In this document: piece by piece, positions 10,786-21,758 of the stretch
Position numbering within the stretch: position 1 is the stretch's first letter
Layout: the number at the start of each line of letters is the position of its first letter
Assembly (NCBI GenBank): GCA_002205965.3
Contig: NADL03000865.1
Location: 274,766-338,765 of the forward strand
DNA length: 64,000 nt
Source: Kappaphycus alvarezii
Lineage: Eukaryota > Rhodophyta > Florideophyceae > Gigartinales > Solieriaceae
Direction of reading: 5' to 3'
The notes under the pieces: generated by a model
Seen by the model: the letters and a program-made list of their open reading frames with translations, nothing else
Databases searched by the model: none
Told to the model about the DNA's origin: nothing
Translations under genes and position numbers: made by a program

Positions 10786-12007
10786 CTTGGATCACAGCTA
10801 GCTCAAACTTGGTGTGTAAGTTATGCGTGTTATTTCATGTGCTTTTTCTTATTCCATCTCAGGAAGTATCAGCTGAGCAGATATAGTGATCCGGAACTGA
10901 TGAGAACAGAGATATATTCGCCAGTTGATTCAAAGCTCGTACTTGGAAAAGGACAATCTTGAAGTGCGCTTCCGAAAAGATTCCAGGGACAGGAGACAAA
11001 AGACCCTCCAAGAAGTCTGAATCAGCACCGGTGGGTGAAAATTCAAGCCATTCATCACTGGGAGATTCCTTGGGTGTAAAACCTTCAGGGTTAGTTTTTC
11101 AAATTTGGAAAAAAGTTAGGGGAAGATGTATTGATCATATTCACGATGCGATGGCAGTTGCCTTGAAGTTGAGCGCGAGTTGCTAGCAGCATATCAAAGT
11201 GGCGAATCTTTCTTAAAGGATAGGTTTGTCCTGTGTTTGGTCTCAAACCCACGTGAGACTAATTGTACAATCGCTTTGTCGGATAGTGCCGCGTGAGCGC
11301 TAGACATAGGTAGCAAAAAATATCAGGCGCGCGTGTAGAATTTAGTTTAATGATTAGGGATATTTAAGACTGAGCTGAACACAAGGCGAAGATTTGAAGC
11401 TACTATACTGTACAGTACTGGTACAAATAGAACATGTGCCACTGAGGCTGAAGTCTTCAGAAACGACACTCGGCAACACGGTATTACATATAGGGATAGC
11501 TGCGGCAGAGCTAAGCAAACTGTGGAAGAAGAAGGGGCCGGCCTGAACGAACAGCGAAGAGTTCCAGCTACTTTACTCATACAACCAGAACAAAAAAGCT
11601 TTGTTCTACCTAGGCCGGGGTTTTTAGAAGCTGTACCCGGTGACTTATCCCGTATAACGCATTAGCGGCGTGGATATAACCGAACATATCTTCCATGCAT
11701 TAAAATATCCCAAAAATTTCCCCCGGTGGTAGTGTATTTGTACATTCACTGTACCGTACGGATATTCATGCAAAGGCACGCTGCGGCCGCTGCCATTTCC
11801 AACGCGGCCTGCCTGCTGGCTGGTCTCGCGGCGGCCTTCTAGCGACTTTGACCCGGATTAACTCCTTTCTTTGGTTCCCCCATGCCGACCACTTGTACCA
11901 ATTAATTGATGCGTTTTGGAACATAGGCTAACCTATTTTTCAATCATTAAAACACCCTAATTTTCCCCCTGTACCGTAAAGTTGGAGTACTTCATGTGAC
12001 CCAAAGT
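10786..12007. repeat. dispersed repeat copies beside the copia relic
   Basis: No gene. The part 11,376-11,690 is the second copy of the repeat also seen at about 5,830-6,200. A further block, 11,784-11,985, is related to 55,640-55,835: both have a CATTTCCAAnGCGGCCTGC stretch, and about 130 bp later TTAAAAC or TAAAAGC leading to TTTCCCCCTGT. A version of that last block also occurs at 11,680-11,727, so it is locally duplicated. These look like old LTR or 3'-end sequences of retroelements. The interval 10,990-11,370 shows nothing recognisable. Confidence 0.45.
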
Positions 12008-12008
12008 A

Positions 12009-12021
12009 CAAAAAGTGACCC
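12009..12021 (+). repeat. left terminal inverted repeat of pogo-type element
   Basis: CAAAAAGTGACCC, directly preceded by TA. Its inverse with one A fewer is found at 14,043-14,054, just outside the other end of the transposase remnant. Confidence 0.7.
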
Positions 12022-12368
12022 TGATTTTTTAATAAAAATATGATACCCCAACCACATACACAGCTTTGGCGGGAGACCGCGTAACACTAAGTCCCCTGCA
12101 TCCAAGAAAATGCATCTCATTGCAGTCTAATCGCTTCCAAAGGGAAGGTGGCGCACAGAACCGACCTCAAATAAAGTATCAACTGTTGCATCGACACCCT
12201 TTGGTACTAAACTGCATTAAAAATAATGTACTGTTGGTCCTACCGCCACTGTTACCATTCCAGCAGCTACCTCATATGTCCCTTTCTCTCCTTCACTGCC
12301 TCAAGGTGTTCGTTTTTTAGGGCTTTTAATCGGCAATCTCCTTCTGTGATATCGCTATTCGCAACAAA

Positions 12369-13917
12369 GTGGAGATCAGTCAATTTAAGCGAGTTTATTC
12401 AAATTGGAGCAGAGAACCCGGCAAACGCCAACGCACACATTACTCAGAGGTTGACACTGAACTCCCTGCTCGTGGTCGCCCTAAACTTCTGAGTAAAAAA
12501 GAGGAAGAATTAATCATCAGAGTCTCGATAGTTTACGTTGACCAGCGCATTTCTTAAACGCGTTAGTCTCCATCGGACCTTGTTACGCACTACGTTCAAA
12601 TGCTTCCTGCGGACAGGCAGAGGAAGATTTCTTTTAGGGGCGGCAGACCGAGTAAGACATGGTTGAGATATTTTCTACAGCGTCATGACAAGATCAAAGT
12701 GAAGAATTTAAGGAATATCTAAGACAAAAGTGTTATCGCCGTGACAAGAGCGAGAGTTGGCAAGCATATTGCGCGGGTGAAAGCAGCAATGGATAGATTC
12801 AACATCAAGGACTCACGTTTTGTTTTTAATTTGGATGAATCGGGTATCAGCTTCCAGGACACGGCTGGCCAAGGTTTACGAGAAGGGATTGGCGTTCCCG
12901 GTAAGAATCTCACCACAACTGTTACCAGGACTAAAGGTAATTTGTATCATGTCACATTGATGGCAGTTATCAATGCAGCAGGATTTGCATTTAAACCAAT
13001 AGTGATTTACCCCGGAAAGCAACCGCACTATAGACGTGTTTCAGATAATGTTCAAACTGTATAGCATTTTCTTCCTCCATGCTCCTTTTATCAAAATGCG
13101 ACTCCAGGGTCAGTACAACAATTTTTGGGGATGGGGGGAAGCAGTTTGTGAAAGAAACTGCGCATTTTCGGGAAATGGGACAAAGATTGCTTGTTATTTA
13201 TGATGGCTACACATGCCACATACAGTTTGAAGTTTTGCATCTTTTTTATGTCAACAATATTCGTGTGTTGGGGCTTCCGTCCCATTCCAGTCACTTCTTG
13301 CAACCTCTTGACTTTTCGGTGTTTTCGAGTTTCAAATCGCATTTTCAAAGTGGCTTTCATAGTTTGGCAAGAACGACGAAAGTAGCAGATGCTTTCATAT
13401 TGCAGCTGTTTTAACATCAGCATATTCTTCGTCTTTTACGTTCTCGAACTTACGGAGTGGGTTTATGAAGACGGGTATATGGGACCATGCATTAGGTGGA
13501 CCAGATCTCACCGTTCTAAACACGCTACCTTTTTAAGATGCTGATATTGATGTGGATTTTCCAACCGTAGAAATGGTGGTGGCTTCTTCTAATAACAGAA
13601 CAAGGTGGATACTTTATAGTGCTGTCGTAGAAGATGAAGGTATTGTTCGCATTGGTACTTCTAAGGGCGTACATCTGACGTCTACAATGGTTCACAGTGC
13701 TTTCAAAGAGCGTGAGAGGAGGAAACGAGAGAGATTTATGCAGGCGGAGCGTAATAAGGCAGAGAGGGAGAAAAGGATTGTGCACCCAGAAAGCCGTGCA
13801 GAAATACGCCGTTTATTATTGCTAGCTCCCTGTGGCACAATTATGGGTCAGCGACTTGCGCAACCTCGCTTTTATCGTCGGAACCGAGCTCAATCACGGA
13901 TGCTTTCTTGCATTTAA
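12369..13917 (+). pseudogene. DDE_1 (pogo/Tigger/CENP-B-type) transposase remnant
   Basis: At about 12,460-12,560 the frame has GRPKLLSKKEEELIIRV, resembling the helix-turn-helix linker of pogo/CENP-B-type transposases. At 12,741-13,064 it has FVFNLDESGISF (first catalytic Asp) and the strand ending in KPIVIYPGKQ. At 13,170-13,380 it has LLVIYDGYTCHIQFEVLHLF (second Asp) and IRVLGLPSHSSHFLQPLDF, the hallmark end of DDE_1. A basic C-terminal part follows at 13,552-13,917. Stops at 12,557, 13,064 and 13,414 break it into at least four pieces. Confidence 0.8.
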
Positions 13918-14042
13918 CTAAACGGCTTTCAGAGTTTTTCCTGATTCGAGGATATATGACGAAAATAGGCCATTTTTGCTTTTATCCATATAATTTTTAG
14001 GTGTTTTTAAAGGGCCAATTCTGGATGCAATGTTAATTGCAC

Positions 14043-14054
14043 GGGTCACTTTTG
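14043..14054 (-). repeat. right terminal inverted repeat of pogo-type element
   Basis: GGGTCACTTTTG, the inverse of the left terminal repeat at 12,009-12,021 apart from one A in the A run. Confidence 0.7.
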
Positions 14055-14056
14055 TG

Positions 14057-14583
14057 TGCGTTCGGCTGGTGGTGCCAAATAACGCCCTTCTTTTGTAGTT
14101 GCTCTTGCTATGAAGAAACTTCCTGACCTACTCGTTTCTTGCTTTGTATCTTTGTCCAACCTCTTTTCTTCAAGTGGCGTTTTAAATGGTTCGAAACGGA
14201 GAGGCTGCCAAGGACTCTGGAGCAGCCCCATAGGTGGCGACGGGTTCAAGTGAGTAATTACTGTAAGTAGGTAGTGTAACTACAGTATTCAGACTTGATT
14301 TGCCCAGCAGGGTAAAGTAGAGTACAGTATGTACCGCAGCCATAGCAATGCAGTGCGGTAAACCGTGCTTACAGTAGTGGCACTGCAAGTGCATTGGTGG
14401 CAATTATAAAGGAATACAGTAATACGGTAAAAGACTGATCAATAGACATTTGCAACGAGACAATTCAATTGTTGCTGGATAAAACGGCGTGCTATACCCT
14501 GGATAGTACTGTATAGACAAGATAAGAATTGTAAGCACCAAAGTCTTGCACCGACCAGTCGTCTAGACCAACCCGACTTTTAA
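14057..14583. other. intergenic, with TACAGTA/TACTGTA motifs and a repeat fragment
   Basis: No gene. The part 14,225-14,280 (GGTGGCGACGGGTTCAAGTG and on) resembles 6,155-6,200, a third fragment of the dispersed repeat. Between 14,270 and 14,515 the heptamer TACAGTA or its inverse TACTGTA occurs several times, as in the cluster at 20.8-21.1 kb. The right part is the 3' flank of the minus-strand gene at 14,584. Confidence 0.4.
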
Positions 14584-15735
14584 CTAAGAGCAAAAGAAAA
14601 GAAAACTACACCCCTGCCCAGCCCCCTTCGAAGCCTCCACGTCCATTCCCTCAATCGCCTCCATCGGGATGCTCCTCAAGCTATAAAACGTCAGATACAG
14701 CATGTACGCCTTTCCCCACTTGCCGTCGGCACCACCCCCTCACATGCTCATTCAACAAAAAAGGCTCCTCCTCCTCGGTCCCGACAAACTTCCACTTTCC
14801 CTTTCGAAACACCGGACTCGGACCATTCAACCTAGGAAACTGTCCAAACACCAAATACCCAAACCCGCCCATCTTTGCAGTCCGCACCACCCTGGCCATA
14901 TGCTTTAAATAACCCTCCCACGCGGGTCCCTCTCCCCCCATCCAACTCTGTCCAATGAAACAACACATCAGTACCATCTGGCAATGCCGTCTCTGCATCC
15001 CCCTCAAAATACTCCCCATCCACCACCCCGCCCATCCGCTCCTTGGCCCGCCCCAATCCCTCCACCCCATCCACCCCCTTGTACACAAAAAACGGCACCT
15101 CGTATGCCATTCGTCGCACCAAATCCACCATCCATTCGGCATGCGCCCCAGCAGGACTGTCTGTCAACCCCGTAAACCCAAACAACCGCATCACCTTGTA
15201 CAACGTATAACTCACCCTCGTCACATTCTGTCCCCTCACCATCCCATCCACACTACCCCATCACTCCCTTTAAACTCTTCCAACTTTCCACTCGTCCTTG
15301 CCCCCTCCGGTACCGCTTCACTCCCCTCCGTCTTCTTCTTCCCCTTGTCCTCCCCATCCGTCTCCTCCTTTAATTTCTCCCCCACTCTCTCATGCACCCC
15401 CTTCCTAGCCCTCCTCCTACGTTCCTTATCCCTCTCATGTCGATCCCTCACTTCCTCCGCCCCACCACTCCCCTCCTCAAATGCAACCCCCACGCCACCC
15501 CCACCAGTATCATTACGACCTTCCCCCCCAATTCCAATTCCACACTCCCCTCCTCCCCACCAATCACCCCCTTCACCCCACTTACCCCATTCAACCCACC
15601 CCACTCCTCCCGCCCCCTCCTTCCCCACACCACATACCCCACCATCACCCCAAACATCACCACACTCACAGGTGACATCAACCCCCGAATTCCAGACCCA
15701 TTCTTTCGCCGACGTCCCGCATACCTGTTGCTCAT
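14584..15735 (-). CDS. unidentified protein with one N-terminal membrane segment
   Basis: I do not recognise the family. Read in overlapping frames, the minus strand encodes a basic N-terminus (MSNRYAGRRRKN), a hydrophobic segment SPVSVVMFGVMVGYVVWG, a Gly/Glu linker, a charged helix rich in Lys and Glu (HERDKERRRRARKG), and a conserved-looking C-terminal half (VSYTLYKVMRLFGFTGLTDS, then GYLKHMARVVRTAKMGGFGY, then KAYMLYLTFYSLRSIPMEAI). Four frame changes are needed; three fall in G runs of the coding strand (plus-strand C runs at 14,735, 14,934 and 15,523) and the fourth lies near 15,260. Each is resolved by one added base, or two at 14,735, so I treat it as one gene. The earlier ATG at 15,816 is also possible. 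Confidence 0.5.
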
Positions 15736-18151
15736 ATTTCTTCGCCCCGTATCAACTCGCCCACGATAAAACGTCCACCCTCGATTCACCCCGCACACAA
15801 ACCGTACACGGAGCATCCAACGTTCCGCTACAACACACCGCGGTGAAACACCCCCGTGTTGTGCCGCTTTTCAACCAGGCGGCGTGTGGAAGAGAAACAG
15901 GCGTTCGGTGGGACGAGTGCAGTCAAGGAGCACGGGAGTTGCTTGCATTTGAAACGTGGCTTGGAAAAGAGGGCGGGGGTGGGGGGGTTGTGTTTTACAT
16001 TGCGTGTTGATGGGTGAGGGTCAATGGCGCAGGCGCTTGGTGACCGTCGGGTGGCGATGCAGATGCAGTTGCGGTGTTGTGGCGGCAGGCGTAAATGCAG
16101 GAAAGTTGAGATGCTGTGCCGCGTGGGAGGGAGGGTGTCAAATGCAGATGTGACTCTGTACGGATCATTGTGCTTACAGTTGGTGTATTCTACAGCCATG
16201 TGGATATTGCGTTGCTGGTGGCTTACGAAGGAAACATGCTTTGCTGGCAAGCTGTGCTGTGCTGTGCTGTGCTTTGCAGTATCCATAACCTTCACGTCTG
16301 AATTTAGACCAATACTGTAAGCATCCACATTTGCGTCATGTACTGTAATGACAAGACTCTCTACAACAACACTTATCTGCCCCAACCGCTCCTCCTGTGA
16401 AACAGAGTACCACAATTGACCGCTCATTTGGCAATTCTTTTGCCACTGGCACAACCATATTCCGGTATGTGCTACAATACTGCACGCCCTTTGCTTTCCC
16501 GTTGGGAACAATTCAGCATAAAAGGCCCAATCTACTTTCGAGGCATTCAACCTCTCTCCACTACCTCGTCGACTCTCCTTTTGATCAGAGACTCAGAGAC
16601 TGCGCTGGAGTCAATCTAGCGGCAACTAGATTCACCACTTATTTCAAACCTTATACTAGGTGGAAATAGTCCAATTTGGGTCACAACTTTGACTTTTGAA
16701 ACAAAATCGCAACAATTGGGCTCCACCGCACGCCCTCACCAAACCAGTCTGTGCGTAAAACTGGTATAAACCACCAAAACTTACAAATTTCCAACTCCCA
16801 AGGGCTTTTGGAATAGCCACTGTATTATTGATTTTTCTCTAAAGTAGCAAGGCATAGCATAATTCATTTTCAAACTAATTTCATAATTCAACCGTGTTTC
16901 AACTCTCTTCTTCACTGCGCCGCGAGCACCATAGTTGCTTGCTTCTCTTGAAAAGGCCAAACTCTAGTCTCATCTGCGGTTAAAGCCGCAAAAGAGCATA
17001 CTGCACTGGCCACACCGGTATCCAACACTCTTACCCCTGCCTGCTCTGTACGCAGAGCCTGAAACTGAATCCAGTCGCCGTTCTGAAATCTGCAATGTCA
17101 TCTGCTCGTTTGTGCCGTAACGGTCCGACAAACCGATTTTTCTGCCGGTTTGGCGTTTCTCATTCGGTCCACTTGGATCACATACCAGCAGTCTACGACT
17201 ATCCATCAATAGTATACGCCCCGATACGACGACGGGTTTGTTGATGCAGCCCTTGTGCGGTTTCTTTTTTTCGAAAGAGGACATCTTTACCGCATTTTAA
17301 ATAGAAACGTGATTCCTGGTCGCTTAGAAGAATTGCTATCCTCCAACCTCCGCTCCGCTGGGCGCGCTGTCATTATCTTTTCGGCATCTATCTCCTGGAA
17401 TGAAACCCGTATGCCTGATTGTAGCATCCCTGAAACAGGATCTACTTTCAGTTGATTAAGGTGTTACTCTCTACGCTTTGAACCATGAAACATTGCAAAT
17501 TGTACAACTTCTATTTGCAACCCAATCTATCCCTTCGGAAATTCCGCAGGACAGCATTCTTTCTTTCCCCAGCCGCACCATATTTGTCCTATTCATCGCT
17601 TGACATAACCTGAAATCAACCCAACACTGCTTACAAAACTTTTTTAATCCTGCAATAGCTCATAGAATCACAGACAAAAATCCTATCTAGTCATTTTACC
17701 CGTAGTGAGTCTGACACGAAATCCTGCCGCATCGGGTCGCATTTTGATGCTAAACCCAAATCGCATGACTCGTCAAGATATGGAAAGATTTATAGATTCC
17801 AAGAGGAAGATGCTCGCCTCCACCTGTTTAGAATATGCTACAATTTCAAAACTCTTTGAAAGTTGGCATCTTGCGCAACTTTAAAACGGCCATACTGCCC
17901 GGCTCCATTCCTACTCCAGCATAGCCTGTACCCTGTACGCGTCGCCACATTGCACTGATTCGCAGGAAACTACACATCAAGAAAACCACAACCATTGTAG
18001 AACCGACGACGCGCGATTCATATATTGTGTCATACGCCTCAAATCACTCAACGTTACCTCTCTACACAACCAAGTTTGTTCTGCAAAGGTTCCGAACGCA
18101 GTACTGCCATCCGGATCATTTCCCATCACTCCACCAGCTCCTCGAAGAAAT
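15736..18151. other. intergenic region between divergent genes
   Basis: No gene supported. A 240-codon open stretch on the minus strand (15,828-16,550) lies directly upstream of the unidentified gene, but its composition (Cys, His, Thr and Gln in no domain-like order) suggests chance. A short (CTGTG)n run is at 16,253-16,275. The right end should hold the promoter of the coiled-coil gene at 18,152; no TATA box stands out. Confidence 0.4.
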
Positions 18152-20251
18152 ATGAGTGAATTCACCGAAGCTCACGCCGAAACTGAGCGAGATGCGCGGG
18201 ATCGCGGGCTGGAGCCATTCCGCGTTTTTCTCTCATTCCGCGTGCACAGTCTAATTGCACCGCGTCATCTGCGGAATAAACAAGTAGTGTTTGCATGCGA
18301 AAGAAAGGCACAAACGGTATGCACCGGGACCGCCATCCCTATTCACACCACCGAGGAGGTGATCCCGGTCGACCAAAACATCGACATGCATCTCGTCATG
18401 GCCGCAAGGGACGGATACTGCCTGGAGACTGTAAAAAAAAAGGCGGGGCCAAACGTGAATGGCGTGCCGGTACGCGGGCTCGAGGCGGTGATGGCGAGGT
18501 TAACGCTGCGTAGTGAGGATGCGACGGGCGCGGTGTTGGACTGCCTGTCTGTGAATTTGGCAAAGTTTATCACCGGACATCATAGCGTTTCGAAATCGGA
18601 CATTTCGCTGCAGCTTGGTGTGACACTGTGCTTATCCGTGGAGGCCAAAGTTTGCAGTGTGGACGGTGAGCAGTGTGTATCGTCAAGTAGTGAAACGGGG
18701 GACAAGGATGGGGACGAGTGCGAGGAGAGCAGCGAATCTGTGGACGGAGGCGCGGAATCGGAGGGATGCAACTCTGGGGCGCAGGGTACGACGTCACTGG
18801 AGCAGTTGGATATGACGCAAAGTTTCGATAGTGTGGAGATGGACCAGGCGACACAAGGTGAGATGACACTCCCATGCACATTGCCTGAAAATGAAAACGA
18901 GTGCAAGGAAAGTCGATGGCCCGCTCTGGAAAGCGAGCGACTTTTCTCATCATGCACGAATGGGAGCGAGGGGAGAGGGTTTGAAAAGGGGTACGAGAGG
19001 GGGTGTGAGGGCGGGGGGACGTGGAGGGTGGTCGAGGGTGAAGAAAATGGGAGGTGGAAGGTGGATGAGTTTTGCAGCCGGCAGAGCTCGTGGGAGACGG
19101 GAGAGGAGTATGTGACTCGATATTCTGGGGGATTTGGAGAGAAGAGTCGCGTGTATGTGAGGTGGATGGGCCGGGACGGTTGGAATGGTGGAGCATTGAG
19201 GGTCCGAATGAGGATGAGAGTGACGAGGAGGAGGTGCGAGGGATGGGGGAAGGTGCGGGGCCGAGAAGAAAGCATATGGCGGCGTTGTCGAGCTGTGGGG
19301 CGGGACGTGGGAGGGTGGCGCGGGTGGGGAAGATGTCGCCGATTCAGAAGAGTGTATTGAGGCCGGTGAAAGGGGGCTTGGACTTTGTGATTGATTTGGG
19401 AGGGCCGGTTAGTGTGTGCAAGTCGAGCGTGGTGGCGGCGTGTAAATACTTGAAGTATGAGGTCAAGTATGTGGAGGATGCTTTATTAAGTGAAGAGGAG
19501 GAGGAGGAGGGGGAGGAGGGGAGTGAAGAGGTGAGCGGGGAGGTGAGTGAGGAGGATCAAGGGGCGGGGGAGGGGGAGAGCGATGAGGACGGGAACCCGT
19601 TTGAGGATTCGGGTAGGAAGAAGAGGGAGGAGAGGGGGGGCTTGGTTCGATCGGAGGGGCCGTCGTGCAAGTCGCCCAAGTCATCGAAATCGAAATCCAA
19701 ATCGAGTGAAGAGGAGTGTGAGAGGAAACGAAGGGACGAAGGGACGGGAAAAGGGCGGGAAAGCGGTGAGGAGTGTGGGAATGGGAGGAGCGTGTGGACA
19801 GGAGGGGCTGTAGGGCTGGACGGGAGGTTGCCTGGGGAAGAGGACATGCGGTACCGGTTTGGGGAGATGGAAAAGTACATTTTGCAGTTGCAAGGGGAGT
19901 TGAGGAGGGTTGTGTTGGCGAATAGGGAGCTGGAGGAGATGATGGAGGAGGGGAGGTTGAAACAGGAGTTGGAGAGGGAGCGGATGCGGAATGAGGAGTT
20001 TAAAAAGGAGCAGGAACGATTGCTGGAGGTGATTTTGACGCTGAAATGGGAGCTGGATCGGGAGACGGAGGGGGAGGGGTGAAGGAGGAGTTGGAAAGGG
20101 TTCGGGGGAGCTGGAGGCGGAGAGGGGGGAGCGGAGAAGGTTGGAGCGGTTGGTGGAGAGTGAGGGGATGGAGAGGAGTGGGGGGAAGAAAAAGGGGCTG
20201 TTTGGGTTGGGAGGGGGAGGGGGAAGGTCGAAACGGGAAAAGAAGAGGTAG
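18152..20251 (+). CDS. NT-C2-like domain protein with acidic middle and C-terminal coiled coil
   Basis: Residues 20-170 (FRVFLSFRVHSLIAPRHLRN to GVTLCLSVEAKV) resemble the NT-C2 domain of the EEIG1/EHBP1/plant PMI1 group: an opening strand pair, a middle and a closing ISLQLGVTLCLSVE strand. These proteins link membranes to cytoskeleton or vesicle traffic. A long Ser/Glu-rich disordered part follows (with a 13-residue mostly Glu tract at about 19,493), then a coiled coil from about 19,850 that starts RYRFGEMEKYILQLQGELRR and ends with a Gly/Lys tail and TAG at 20,249. Frame breaks occur near 19,180 and at G runs near 20,070 and 20,105; the heptads continue across the last two, so the gene is probably whole. 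The NT-C2 call is by pattern only. Confidence 0.6.
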
Positions 20252-21758
20252 AACAAGGAGGATTGGGAAGGAGGTTGTGGTGTTTGGTGGTGGTGTTGAT
20301 GATGGTGAGACCTAGAATAGTTGTATGGAGCAGGGCGGTTGGAAGTTTATTATCATGTGGAGCGATGATAGTTTGGAAGAATTGCTTGGCGGGTGTGTGG
20401 GCTGACTGGCAAAGTAGGGTTTACGCGCAGCATGAATAAGTTGCGCGCGGTGGCGCCTGTTTAAAAGAAAGTAGATTATGTCGGTGGTGGAATTTTCTTC
20501 CTTGCCTTCTGTTGGCGCGGGCATTGGGTTAGCCGGTGCTGAGTTGAGTCTGTTTAGCAGGCCCACTAAAAATCAAATGAAAGGTCTCCATTTCGATTAT
20601 GATTGTTCAAGCCGTTGGTTCCCCTGCTTGATGGCCTGGCGAGATTGGTGTGGTAGAATTGTCTTTCTTCCCCGCTCTGTCGGGAGCGGGCGGAGCCGAT
20701 TGCCAGGTTTGAATAAAGGTGACAGTGTCTGACAGTGACATGTAAAAGCTTGCGTTGAGGTGACATGACATCTATTGCAATGTACAGTAAAGTGCAGTAC
20801 AGTAACTGGTTTGAATAAAAAAAAGTCGGGGGCCGTCGACTAGATGAAACGGGAAAGGGCCGGCCGAAAATCCAAAAAGTGCAACGGCTGGATCAGGACA
20901 ACCATCGGCATTGTTTCCAATGCTGTGCTGTACAGTTCAGTACAGTACAGTACAGTAACGGTAACAGTTACTGTACAGTACAGCAAGACTGATAAGAAAA
21001 AGGCGCCAAAACCAGTTGCCCTCGTCGCAACACGCATATGCGACACTCGAAAACCAAAGTAACCGCACGACATTCCACATCGACCAGAAATACTGTACAA
21101 TACTGTACTGTACATGCCCCTTCCCCGCCCCACATTGCCCCACATCGCCTTATCATCCACGGCTACTTGGAACAAACAAGGCCAAGACTTGTAGAGCGGG
21201 CGACCTTTTAGAAAAAGAAAATCATATTTCACGGTATCCAATAATATTTTTTATTATTTATTTATTTTTATTTTTATTTTCAGACTGCTCCTCCTACAGT
21301 GGACACGCCGACTGCGAGTAGGCGCTCATCTCGACCGCCCCGTAGAGATATTCATTACTCCTTCCCAAATTCCTATCCAATACAACCGCCGACCCGTCGA
21401 TCAACCGCACCGTCAACCCGGCAACCCATCCATCCCAACCAACCTATCCAATCCCATCCAACCCAACCAACCTATCCAATCCCATCCAACCCATCCCTAT
21501 CAATACCCCCCACCCCCCAAACCAAACCACAAAATCCACCATGCTTCGCAAACGAATCCCCGTCATAGTCCCCCTCCACGAGATTGCCAATTCCGCCTCC
21601 GCCCTCGCCCTCACCGACACCCCCCAAACACACAACCGTCCCCACCCCCAATAATCCCCACCCCCCCCACCCACACCACCTCCACCCCGGCCCCCACCCC
21701 TCCAATCCCCACTCCCCCCCCCCGAAACTCAAACTACCCAACAACCACACCATCCCCC
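20252..21758. other. intergenic region with TACAGTA palindrome cluster and C-rich leader
   Basis: No gene supported. From 20,778 to 21,115 the motif GTACAGTA and its inverse occur many times; at 20,950-20,976 they form a hairpin with a 10-bp stem (GTACAGTAAC / GTTACTGTAC) around a 7-base loop. From 21,300 to 21,758 the plus strand is very C-rich with direct repeats (CCAACCAACCTATCCAATCC twice, 21,437 and 21,465). It lies upstream of the SET gene and may be its leader or an N-terminal extension of low complexity. Confidence 0.45.

Larger units (their letters stand above)
12008..14056 (+). mobile_element. pogo/DDE_1-type DNA transposon remnant with terminal inverted repeats
   Basis: A decayed DDE_1 transposase gene lies between two short inverted repeats: CAAAAAGTGACCC at 12,009-12,021 and GGGTCACTTTTG at 14,043-14,054. 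The left end is preceded by TA, the usual target of this superfamily; the right flank is TG rather than TA. The ~2.05-kb length fits a pogo/Tigger-like element with one gene. The transposase has frame breaks and stops, so the copy is inactive. Confidence 0.75.

Noticed and set aside
14955..16010. 351-codon Pro/His/Ser-rich frame on the plus strand
   Set aside because: Antisense of the G-rich minus-strand gene at 14,584-15,735; C-rich complement gives stop-poor Pro/His frames by composition.
15828..16550. 240-codon minus-strand frame
   Set aside because: Irregular Cys/His/Thr/Gln composition, no domain, no continuity with the downstream gene; likely chance in upstream DNA.
18570..19275. 208- and 231-codon minus-strand frames under the NT-C2 gene
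   Set aside because: Shadows of the purine-rich plus-strand gene; Pro/Ser/His low complexity with no domain.
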